Source of the DNA: Legionellaceae bacterium
GTDB lineage: Bacteria > Pseudomonadota > Gammaproteobacteria > Legionellales > Legionellaceae
DNA: 45,619 bases
Direction: 5' to 3'
Assembly (NCBI GenBank): GCA_030148065.1
Contig: JASBUC010000080.1
Coordinates: forward strand, 1 to 45,619
Shown here: piece by piece, positions 27,339-34,795 of the stretch
Position numbering within the stretch: the stretch's first letter is position 1
Layout of the letters: the number at the start of each line of letters is the position of its first letter
Translations under genes and position numbers: made by a program
The notes under the pieces: generated by a model
The model's input: only the letters and a program-made list of their open reading frames with translations
Told to the model about the DNA's origin: nothing
The model's database searches: none

Positions 27339-28181
27339 ATGAATTCGATAAAAGAAAAGGTTCGACAATTAAAACCGACACTTTGGGGTCGGTTTTTTTA
27401 TTACTGTATTCCATATCGCAAGCAAGTGGTGCTCTCAAACATGAGTCAGGCTTTTGGCGATGAATTAACTGACAAAGAAATAAAAAAACTCGCGCTATCC
27501 TTCTACTCGCATGTGGCGCGCTGTTTAAAAGAAAACGTGCTAATGCGTTTTATGAGCCTCAAGCAAATAAAAAGCAAGGCACGCGTTGAGGGGCTGGAGA
27601 ACATTCGTGACATTATTTTAAATAATCAAAGCATGTTGCTTTTAACCGGCCACTTTGGCAATTGGGAGTTTGCTCCCATTGCAGGCATTCTAAATTTTGA
27701 AGCCTATCGCGATCATTTTTATTTCATACGTAAAGCCATCAAAGTTGAATGGTTGGAAAAGATTTTATTTCGCCGTTTTCATAAAGCGGGCCTTAAAATT
27801 ATCTCTAGCAAAAATGCCTTAACTGACGTGAGTGAGGCAATGGAAAAAAAAGCAGCCGTCGTCTTTGTGCTCGATCAACATGCCTGCATACGGGCCAAAG
27901 ATGGGGTGGCGGTCGACTTCTTTAATAAGAAAGCAGGGACTTATCGATCGCTTGCCATGCTTGCAAACTATACCAATGCGCCCGTGGTGCCAGTGCAGAC
28001 GTATAGAGACTCAAATGGTATACACGTGCTTCAATTTCATCCGCCGCTACTGTTTATCAAAAGCGACAGTAATAGACGAGACCAAGTAGAGAACACGCTT
28101 CAATATAATCGTGCACTTGAACAAATGATTATATCTCACCCGGAGCAGTGGATGTGGATGCACAAACGCTGGAAAATCTAA
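27339..28181 (+). CDS. LpxL/HtrB-family acyltransferase (LpxXL-like)
   Basis: Transfers an acyl chain from ACP to a lipid A-type acceptor at the inner membrane. The 280 residues contain the H-x4-E motif TGHFGNWE (His105/Glu110), the middle block VFVLDQHACIRAKDGVAVDFF and the C-terminal HPEQWMWMHKRWK, all marks of the lipid A late acyltransferase family. An N-terminal membrane anchor is weak or absent (family about 300-310, so slightly short). The last codons and the stop (AAA ATC TAA) lie inside the left arm of a 144-bp palindrome, so the extreme C-terminus may have been changed by that element. Confidence 0.85.
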   Translation: MNSIKEKVRQLKPTLWGRFFYYCIPYRKQVVLSNMSQAFGDELTDKEIKKLALSFYSHVARCLKENVLMRFMSLKQIKSKARVEGLENIRDIILNNQSMLLLTGHFGNWEFAPIAGILNFEAYRDHFYFIRKAIKVEWLEKILFRRFHKAGLKIISSKNALTDVSEAMEKKAAVVFVLDQHACIRAKDGVAVDFFNKKAGTYRSLAMLANYTNAPVVPVQTYRDSNGIHVLQFHPPLLFIKSDSNRRDQVENTLQYNRALEQMIISHPEQWMWMHKRWKI

Positions 28182-28316
28182 TCCTGACCGGCGTCTTTTT
28201 CTGCTGATGGAGAGTTTTTTCAATTTTTGGTGCTCATTTACTTGTATGTAAACTGCGCGCCAAAAATTGAAAAAACTCTCCATCAGCAGAGAAATACTTG
28301 GTCAGGATTAGATTTT
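28173..28316. repeat. 144-bp near-perfect palindrome (MITE/ERIC-like element)
   Basis: Outer arms of 17 bp (28173-28189 and 28300-28316) are perfect inverted repeats. After about 10 poorly matched bases on each side, inner arms of 30 bp (28201-28230 and 28260-28289) are again perfect. The centre has a further small stem, TTTAC/GTAAA (28237-28241 and 28248-28252). The left outer arm starts inside the acyltransferase gene and includes its stop codon. No open frame of note lies inside. In RNA it would be a very stable rod and may act as terminator or mRNA-stability element. Confidence 0.9.
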
Positions 28317-28338
28317 ACAAATTTAATGTTTTCCCCCT

Positions 28339-28364
28339 GTCATTCCCTGCGCAGGCAGGGGATC
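28339..28364. repeat. Short GC-rich hairpin repeat, REP-like
   Basis: CCCTGC (28345-28350), loop GCAG, GCAGGG (28355-28360), within the surround TGTCATTCCCTGCGCAGGCA followed by GGGATC. This type of TCATTCCC...GGGGATC palindrome is familiar as a dispersed intergenic repeat in many proteobacteria; copy number here cannot be judged from one window. Confidence 0.5.
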
Positions 28365-28388
28365 TCGCGGGCGCAATTTCCGTGTCTC

Positions 28389-28415
28389 AAAATCAAATTT
28401 TACAAGTTTGATTTT
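28389..28415. repeat. AT-rich inverted repeat downstream of the hypothetical gene
   Basis: AAAATCAAA (28389-28397) and TTTGATTTT (28407-28415) form a 9-bp stem around a 9-base loop, 15 bases past the end of the minus-strand gene at 28431. It could help end that transcript but is not a classical GC-rich terminator. Confidence 0.4.
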
Positions 28416-28430
28416 AACCTCTGGATTCTT

Positions 28431-29579
28431 CTACGGCGTCAAGTTAAATGATGTACTCATGTCGAGACTCGCCTGGTAGTCTTCTTGAGAGAGGTTGTCG
28501 TAGAAACCTAGTGTCCAGCGTCTTGCTTGCTCTTTGTCGCATAAGAGTCTTATAGAGCGTACTTCTTTAAAGGTTGCGGCTTCTTTTCCTGATTCATCTA
28601 GCCCAATGCAGACTTTGTGAGGCTTTTGTTCTTCTTTAACGAGGGGTGTGTTGAACGTTTCTTTTAGTGCTTGTCGCTTTTGTTGAATGGCCCGATAGTC
28701 ATCGATAGAAATTGTTTTCTCAACCCAGGTTCGATTAACTTTCTCTTCTGCGAGTCTTTCTTCTTCTTTTTTAAAAAAGGGGCGGGTGTATAAAAGAGAA
28801 AGAAACAGGGTCAAGGGAGAGAGTAGATAGGATAGAAAAACTAAAAAGCCATGCGATTTCTCTTTAAAAGATAGCCTAGAAGACTCTTCACGAATTAAGC
28901 GCTCTTTATTACTTTTGGCTTCACGGTACTTTTCCATGGGCGTTTTAGTGTTAGTAAGTTTAAAGAGCCCTTCAAAGCGAGGATCATAGTAAGGTAAATT
29001 ACGGGCTAGTTTTGATTCCAGTTTTGCCTTAGTCCTTTTAACTAATTGTTCTTGTTGAATGGCCTTAGTTGAAGTGGTTAAAGGATCGTCATTTAATTCG
29101 TAGGATGAGAAATAGTTAGCTGTCAGAGTCCGGTTCATGTCTTTAAAAACACCACAAAAATCATTCTCAAAACGGCCTGTAAATGGAATATCTTTAATGA
29201 TTAGGGCTCTTTCGCCAATATATAAAAGCAGCTCGACGCCCTCTTTGGGGCAATCGTTCGTTGTCACTTCACCATATTTTAAAGGGTATTTGCACTGATG
29301 AAAAAAACCACCACTTTGAAAGGCGTATTTACTATCGTCTAAGACGATGCTTCGGATAAGGGAACCAACGAAAATCTTATCGGCTTTAGCTTTTAAAGCC
29401 TCAATTTCAGCAGAGGCGCTTTCTTCATCAAGCGTGCTTAATTGCTCTTCTAGGCCCTGAATAAGGCCTGCTGCATAAGAGAAGTCCTGTTTTGTTTCAA
29501 AAGACACGTCTGATGTGTTGGGGTATGTCAAACAGGAACGTAAATTTCTTAAGATCGTGGAGAGTTGTTCTTTGTTCAT
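28431..29579 (-). CDS. Hypothetical membrane-anchored protein
   Basis: Not recognised. From ATG 29579 the product has 382 residues (MNKEQLSTILRNLRSC). The N-terminal 60 residues are helical and acidic, followed by a Cys-containing mixed region. A hydrophobic stretch around residues 255-280 (GFLVFLSYLLSPLTLFLSLLY) could span the membrane once or form a hairpin, with basic residues before and a charged 100-residue tail after. The frame extends upstream to a TTG at 29636, giving an FFFLMIVSCSFF-like hydrophobic start; this longer form cannot be excluded but has no clear ribosome site. It lies downstream of the mscS-like gene on the same strand with a 150-base gap and may be lineage-specific. Confidence 0.55.
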   Translation of the reverse strand: MNKEQLSTILRNLRSCLTYPNTSDVSFETKQDFSYAAGLIQGLEEQLSTLDEESASAEIEALKAKADKIFVGSLIRSIVLDDSKYAFQSGGFFHQCKYPLKYGEVTTNDCPKEGVELLLYIGERALIIKDIPFTGRFENDFCGVFKDMNRTLTANYFSSYELNDDPLTTSTKAIQQEQLVKRTKAKLESKLARNLPYYDPRFEGLFKLTNTKTPMEKYREAKSNKERLIREESSRLSFKEKSHGFLVFLSYLLSPLTLFLSLLYTRPFFKKEEERLAEEKVNRTWVEKTISIDDYRAIQQKRQALKETFNTPLVKEEQKPHKVCIGLDESGKEAATFKEVRSIRLLCDKEQARRWTLGFYDNLSQEDYQASLDMSTSFNLTP

Positions 29580-29730
29580 TATTGTTTCCAAAGAGAAGAA
29601 AGAACAGGATACTATCATCAGAAAGAAAAAAAGCAAACTGGTTATTGTTGGAACAGAAAGCTACCAAGGATCACGGCTTTAAAAGCTGGTTTGGGTATAA
29701 GAGACATTAACGTTTCTTAAATCATTGCTA

Positions 29731-30834
29731 TTAGTCAGTGGTGAGGGATACTTTTTCTGGCTCTGCAAGGTGTAGGGTTTGGGTTGGGAAGGCGCATTCG
29801 GCACCATGGTTGGCTACGATGTCTAGAATGGTTTTAAGCACGTCTTGTTGCACGTCTTGGAACTTGGCCCAGTCGGTGGTCTTGGTGAAAGTGTAGATCA
29901 TAATATCTAATGAGGAAGGGCCGTAGTTTACCAGATTAACCAGTAGCGTTTGGCTTGCATCGATTTCTGGGTGCGTTTGCAGCATTGCTTTGATGTCATC
30001 GATGATGGGGGTTACTTGTTTGGCATCATCGTAACGAATGCCAAGCGTTGTTTTAATTCTTCTGTGAGTCATGCGAGATGGGTTTTCCACACAAATGGTT
30101 AAGAAAATACCGTTAGGGACATAGAGCACACGTTTGTCAAAGGTGCGAATGCAGGTTGCGCGCCAGCCGATGCGCTCAACAGTCCCCTCGATGTTTTTTT
30201 CAGGAGATCGGATCCAGTCCCCAATTTTAAAAGGAGCATCTAAGTAAATGACTAGGCCGCCAAAAAAGTTTGCCACTAAATCTTTAGAGGCAAAAGCAAT
30301 CGATGCCCCGCCAATTCCTCCAAAGGCGAGTAGACCTGAGATTGGCATGCCAAAGATTTGCATGGCTGCAAGCACGGTGGTCACGATGGTAGAGATAGAA
30401 AGCAATAGAGCAATGGCGTGAACGACCGTTTGATCGACTTTCTTTTTGTTCTTTTTCGCTTGTCGAAGGTAGTTTTTTTCAAATAATTTAATAAAACGAA
30501 TTGCAAACCAGGCACACAGAGCTAAAAAGCCTAATTTCTTAATGGTTGGAATAAATTGTAATAAGCTCGTCTCTGGGTTTGCCTCCGTAACGATTAAACC
30601 GGCATTACAAATACCAATAAACCAGATGGCTATTAATAAAGGGCGAGTGATGGCCTCAATAAACGTTTCATCGTAAAAGTTTACGGTCTTTTGAGCTTTT
30701 TTTAGCAGGCGACGAAGAATACCATGAGCAATGAGGTAGATGACTCCGGTAACAAATACCAAGCAAAAAGTGCTAATTAACCATTGGTTTTCTTTTAAAA
30801 ACGCAATCAACTCTGCTTTGGCTGGGAAATCCAT
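29731..30834 (-). CDS. MscS-family mechanosensitive channel
   Basis: Releases solutes across the inner membrane under hypo-osmotic stress. The 367 residues have about four to five membrane segments, then the pore-lining helix block SGLLAFGGIGGASIAFASKDLVANFFGGLVIY and the beta-domain sequence PFKIGDWIRSPEKNIEGTVERIGWRATCIRTFDKRVLYVPNG. This is the intermediate-size MscS type (E. coli YnaI/YbdG-like) and not the minimal 286-residue MscS. Upstream lies a 514-base gap with an inverted repeat shared with the divergent chitinase gene. Confidence 0.88.
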   Translation of the reverse strand: MDFPAKAELIAFLKENQWLISTFCLVFVTGVIYLIAHGILRRLLKKAQKTVNFYDETFIEAITRPLLIAIWFIGICNAGLIVTEANPETSLLQFIPTIKKLGFLALCAWFAIRFIKLFEKNYLRQAKKNKKKVDQTVVHAIALLLSISTIVTTVLAAMQIFGMPISGLLAFGGIGGASIAFASKDLVANFFGGLVIYLDAPFKIGDWIRSPEKNIEGTVERIGWRATCIRTFDKRVLYVPNGIFLTICVENPSRMTHRRIKTTLGIRYDDAKQVTPIIDDIKAMLQTHPEIDASQTLLVNLVNYGPSSLDIMIYTFTKTTDWAKFQDVQQDVLKTILDIVANHGAECAFPTQTLHLAEPEKVSLTTD

Positions 30835-31129
30835 TTCAACGTCACTTAACTTTAACTGTTTCTAGAAATCCTAACCAAACATGCAAGGAGGATCAATGCG
30901 ATCTTTATCTTAATTCTTTGGGTGCCGAGTTTTTCGACACTTAGTTCACCGTTCTTTGCAAAATCTTTACATAAATTTCTTGAGATTTGACCTATGGTCA
31001 ATGCGTCATAAGCTTAAGTAAAAGGACGCTGTCTTTTCTTATTGTTTCTTACTGGTAGTTAAACTCTGTATGATGTTTTTCTAAGTGTTTGGCAGGCTTT
31101 TTACAAGGATGGGGAAAATAGTTTCGAGA

Positions 31130-31292
31130 TATACCCGTGATACTTCAAAATGCCCTTTTTTAGGTGTGGTTAGTTTCATCCCGGCGGCTTATCTAAAATA
31201 AGTCATATCCATAGATCTGGCGCATTTTTGATAAGGCGTTGGGGTGGAATTAAGTATCATAAAAATGAGCATTTTGGGGTCTTACGGGTATA
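31130..31292. repeat. 163-bp imperfect palindromic element
   Basis: The ends are inverted repeats of 24 bases (31130-31153 and 31269-31292, 20/24 matching, with TATACCCGT and AAAATGC perfect). A second weaker inverted pair lies inside (about 31176-31193 against 31230-31247, CTTATC/GATAAG core). It occupies the 514-base gap between mscS and the chitinase gene (30835-31348). The rest of that gap shows no gene and no convincing promoter. Confidence 0.7.
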
Positions 31293-31348
31293 GTTGCCAA
31301 AACTTAGAGAGACATCACCCAAAGTTTTATTTGGGTGAGGTAAGTGTG

Positions 31349-33589
31349 ATGGTTAAGTTTATCAAGTGGTTCACTGCAATGGTGATTTATATGTTTAGCG
31401 CAAGCCTACTGGCAGGCCCTTTATCGTGCATGAAACTTAGCGCGCAAACAGGCGGGTGGACGCCAAAGATAATTCTTGAAAATGCATGTGGTGAGCCTGT
31501 TGCCATGCAAAATGCCCTCTTGTCCTTTAGAGCCAGCGAGCCAATTGGAGGAAGCTATTGGGGAAGTTTTGGCTCACTGGCGTACCCTCAAGAAACACTT
31601 ATTTCACACACGAATGTAAACGGCCAACATGAAGCGAGTCTTCAATTTAAATTTCCAGCTGGCAATCAATGGTGGAAGCCGAACGCAACCCTACAAGCAG
31701 GTGAGAAAATTAATGTGCAGTTTTCAGGAACGCCCACTGTGGCATTATCAAATTTAAGTTTTTCAACAGAAAGTAGTCCTGTCATTCGAAAGGGGCGAAT
31801 CAGTTTTGTTATTCCTGAAAATCCAACGGGCGATGGTTCTCTAAAGCCGTCCGTTTCTATTAGCGATGGTAATGGGGTTAACATGACACTTCAAAACGCA
31901 TCATTTAATAGCACAGCAGTGCTAGATGACGTCCCTTTTGGCTCTTATCAAGTCTCCATTCAGACGCTCGATGCTAATGGTGAGCAGTTTAAAGGAAATG
32001 CAACACCAAGCACTCTAATCCTAAACAGTTTAAGCGGCTCTACGGTGACCCTTGCGTATACTAAAATTGCAGCTAAAGGTGCGCTTACCATTCGCTTAAA
32101 TGAAAGTGCGCCAGTTAGTGATGTAAATGATGTAGACTTTAGCCTAGAAGATAAAACAAGTGGACAATTACAAACCAGTGGGAAAATTAGCTTTCCAAGT
32201 CAACAAACGATTGCAAACCTGTTAGCTGGACATCGCTATCAACTTAATGTGTCAGAGTTTGAAGGAAAAGACTATCGCTACCTTCCTAATTACTCACTAA
32301 GCAATGACGTTTTAATAGAAGCAAATAAAACAGCAGAAATTTCAGTAAACTTTACTCCAGTGGCACTGGAAAAAAGTATCGTGAATGTGACTCTTTCTGG
32401 TCTTCCTACGAGCACTAGTGCAGAAATACGGTTAACCGACTCTAAAGGGTATCAGTATGCAAAAACACTCACGAGTGGTCATGCTACTTTTGAGGTGCCT
32501 GTAGCTCGGCTTTATCAAGTCAGCGCACCTTTAATTAAGGTTGATAATAAAACCTATAAGGCAAGTTTGGATAAAGAGAGCTTTATGAGTCAAAGTGGGC
32601 AGAGTGTTTCTCTAAATATTTCGTATCAAGAACAGCTTCATCAAACTCACTTTAGCCCTTATGTGGATGTAACCTTAGGTACGGTGACCAAATGGGATTC
32701 TTCAACGCAATCGATGCAACCGGTAGGACTGCTTGAGATGGTGGAGCGAGCAAATCTAAATTCCTTACATCTTGCTTTTATCACTGGTCAAGCAGGCTGT
32801 AAGGGAACCTGGGCAGGGTACCCCGTGGAAAACGCGGTTAACGGGTATGGGGTGCCAGTTTTTAAAGAGTTAAAAGCACGGGGGGTTAAGCTTAATGTGG
32901 CACTTGGCGGTTTAAGTGGCCAGTATCTTGCACAAGTTTGTGACAGTGAACAAGCCTTAGTTGCAGCCTATCAAGAAATCATCGATGCGTATAACCCAGA
33001 TAGGTTAGACTTTGATGTTGAAAATGCCCTGCAAATGGATAATGCCAAACTGCAGCGCATGATGAGCGCGATTAAAACGATAAAAGCAAACAATCAAAAC
33101 ATTCCTATTAGCTTTACGCTGCCAGTGCTTCCTGAAGGCTTAGTCCCAGGTGTCGGGCACAACGTGATTGTGCAAGCCCAAATTGCGGGACTTAAAGACT
33201 ACGGGGTTAACATCATGGCAATGGATTATGGTAATTACTACAATCAAAAAACCATGGGTGAATATGCAATTGATGCGCTAACAGCAACCTTTAGCCAACT
33301 AAAAGCACTCTACCCAACACAAAGTGATGACGTGCTTTGGTCAAGATTGGAAGTGACTCCAATGATTGGCTTAAACGATACCATTCCACAAAATTTTAGT
33401 TTGAATGATGTCGATATTGTAAAAGAATTTGCTCATGAAAAAGGACTAAGAATGCTTTCAATCTGGTCCTTAACGCGTGATAAGCCTTGTAACTATACCT
33501 ATGCTTCTCCTTTGTGTTCTAGTCAAAACCCGGTAACAGGAGAGCCTAATCAAAGTCAGGACTATGAGTTTAGTTTAAGATTCCAATAA
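31349..33589 (+). CDS. Secreted GH18 chitinase with N-terminal accessory domains
   Basis: Hydrolyses beta-1,4-GlcNAc polymers or related glycans. A signal peptide (MVKFIKWFTAMVIYMFSASLLAG) is followed by a carbohydrate-binding-like domain (about 25-140, SAQTGGWTPKIILENACGEP), two or more beta-sandwich modules (about 150-425) and a C-terminal GH18 barrel (about 430-740). The catalytic motif D-x-x-D-x-D-x-E is complete as DRLDFDVE (Asp551, 554, 556, Glu558), followed by the MDYG block. GAGGT before ATG 31349 fixes the start; an upstream frame to 31244 would remove the signal peptide. Layout and size (746 aa) recall Legionella pneumophila ChiA, a type II secretion substrate. It stands alone. Confidence 0.85.
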   Translation: MVKFIKWFTAMVIYMFSASLLAGPLSCMKLSAQTGGWTPKIILENACGEPVAMQNALLSFRASEPIGGSYWGSFGSLAYPQETLISHTNVNGQHEASLQFKFPAGNQWWKPNATLQAGEKINVQFSGTPTVALSNLSFSTESSPVIRKGRISFVIPENPTGDGSLKPSVSISDGNGVNMTLQNASFNSTAVLDDVPFGSYQVSIQTLDANGEQFKGNATPSTLILNSLSGSTVTLAYTKIAAKGALTIRLNESAPVSDVNDVDFSLEDKTSGQLQTSGKISFPSQQTIANLLAGHRYQLNVSEFEGKDYRYLPNYSLSNDVLIEANKTAEISVNFTPVALEKSIVNVTLSGLPTSTSAEIRLTDSKGYQYAKTLTSGHATFEVPVARLYQVSAPLIKVDNKTYKASLDKESFMSQSGQSVSLNISYQEQLHQTHFSPYVDVTLGTVTKWDSSTQSMQPVGLLEMVERANLNSLHLAFITGQAGCKGTWAGYPVENAVNGYGVPVFKELKARGVKLNVALGGLSGQYLAQVCDSEQALVAAYQEIIDAYNPDRLDFDVENALQMDNAKLQRMMSAIKTIKANNQNIPISFTLPVLPEGLVPGVGHNVIVQAQIAGLKDYGVNIMAMDYGNYYNQKTMGEYAIDALTATFSQLKALYPTQSDDVLWSRLEVTPMIGLNDTIPQNFSLNDVDIVKEFAHEKGLRMLSIWSLTRDKPCNYTYASPLCSSQNPVTGEPNQSQDYEFSLRFQ

Positions 33590-33787
33590 GGTCTATAGTG
33601 CATTAGACATGTGGGTTGATTTATAACGTCTCTCTATGACGGTTGCAAGTGTGGTTTCTGATAAGTTTCATGATGGTTATGATGACTTTTTTGGTGCGTT
33701 TATACTTCTGGCTCGTCTCTTTTTTTTAAAATTCTTTCATGCTAGGCTCATTAGGACTTTATGATGCCTTAAAAGGGATGTTGTATC

Positions 33788-34795
33788 ATGGATGTACCAA
33801 AAATGGGTTTAGGGGATATTGCTAAGCACGCGTCATACTACTTTTGGTTGACTTCAGGAGTTATGTTACTTGGCATGTTTGAAGCGTTTTATCGAGATTC
33901 AATGCACGCACTTCCTGAGTTAGATTTAGCTTTAGGCGGGTGTTTACGATTAGAAACTGGTGATTTAGAAGACTTTACCGTTGCTGGTGAGGCAGAACTC
34001 ATCTACACAGATTCAAATTACCTACCAAGCTCTGCTACCCTCTCTATTACTTCTTCCGATGTTTTACGTGACTTAAGCCCCAATGTGTTTTTTGATGGCA
34101 GCTGTATAGGAGAGGTAACCTACCCCATTGCAGAAGCAATTAAGTATAGTTTCATTGTCTCAGTGTTACTCTCTGCTACGGTGTTATCGGTCGAGATTCT
34201 GCTTCAAAAGAACACCCTAGCAAAGCTCTTTTCAACGTATATATGGCTCCTGGCGGGGTCTCTTTCAGTGGGGGTCTTTGATGCGTTTTATCGAGACACA
34301 TTGCATCAATTACCAGAGCTTGATTTGTCCATGGGCGGTTGCATTGAAGCAGGCCCTGGAAATTTTCCTGATAGCCTTGAGCCGGGGGTTGTGGAATTAA
34401 GTTATGATACGGATCATTACCCTCCACAGAGTGCATCCTTCCAGATAAACCCGGTTAAAGAATTTTCAAATTACCAACCAACATTTTTATTCAAGAGTGA
34501 ATGTGTGGCTAAAATTACCAAGCCTTTTGGCCGAGCCTTAGAGGTTGGTTTTTTTGTTGGTCTTAGTTTTTGTGCGGTGATATTTTTGCTTGAGCAATGG
34601 ACCAAGCGACAAGGCTGGCCACTTAAGTGTCAGAGAGAACATGAAGAATCACAAGAACAATCGAAAAGTACTTCACCTCATGCTCATGAAAAAGTAAGAA
34701 CCGATAGTGACGAACTAGAGCTTATTCGAGACATTGAGACCGGTGACGGTCAAGACGATGTTTTTTGCCCTATAGGACAGAGTGCAACGCTCTAG
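33788..34795 (+). CDS. Hypothetical membrane protein made of two repeated halves
   Basis: Not recognised. The 335 residues are an internal duplication. Each half has a membrane helix, then GMFEAFYRDSMHALPELDLALGG (about 29-51) or GVFDAFYRDTLHQLPELDLSMGG (about 159-181), a soluble loop of about 70 residues with Y-x-T/D-D-x-x-x-Y/H-x-P and a Cys (DGSC or KSEC), and a second helix. The protein thus has four membrane segments with two extracytoplasmic loops, each with two cysteines that may form a disulfide. A charged, Ser/Glu-rich cytoplasmic tail of about 70 residues follows. AGGG lies before the ATG. The 198 bases upstream show no gene. Its end overlaps the convergent aroB by 26 bases. Confidence 0.65.
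   Translation: MDVPKMGLGDIAKHASYYFWLTSGVMLLGMFEAFYRDSMHALPELDLALGGCLRLETGDLEDFTVAGEAELIYTDSNYLPSSATLSITSSDVLRDLSPNVFFDGSCIGEVTYPIAEAIKYSFIVSVLLSATVLSVEILLQKNTLAKLFSTYIWLLAGSLSVGVFDAFYRDTLHQLPELDLSMGGCIEAGPGNFPDSLEPGVVELSYDTDHYPPQSASFQINPVKEFSNYQPTFLFKSECVAKITKPFGRALEVGFFVGLSFCAVIFLLEQWTKRQGWPLKCQREHEESQEQSKSTSPHAHEKVRTDSDELELIRDIETGDGQDDVFCPIGQSATL

Noticed and set aside
28047-28451. Small open frames on both strands at 28047-28283 and 28227-28451
   Set aside because: They run through the 144-bp palindrome and its flanks; symmetric frames are expected there and none has a ribosome site.
31244-31348. N-terminal extension of the chitinase to 31244
   Set aside because: It would read through the right arm of a palindromic repeat and bury the signal peptide; GAGGT before 31349 and the signal sequence support the shorter form.
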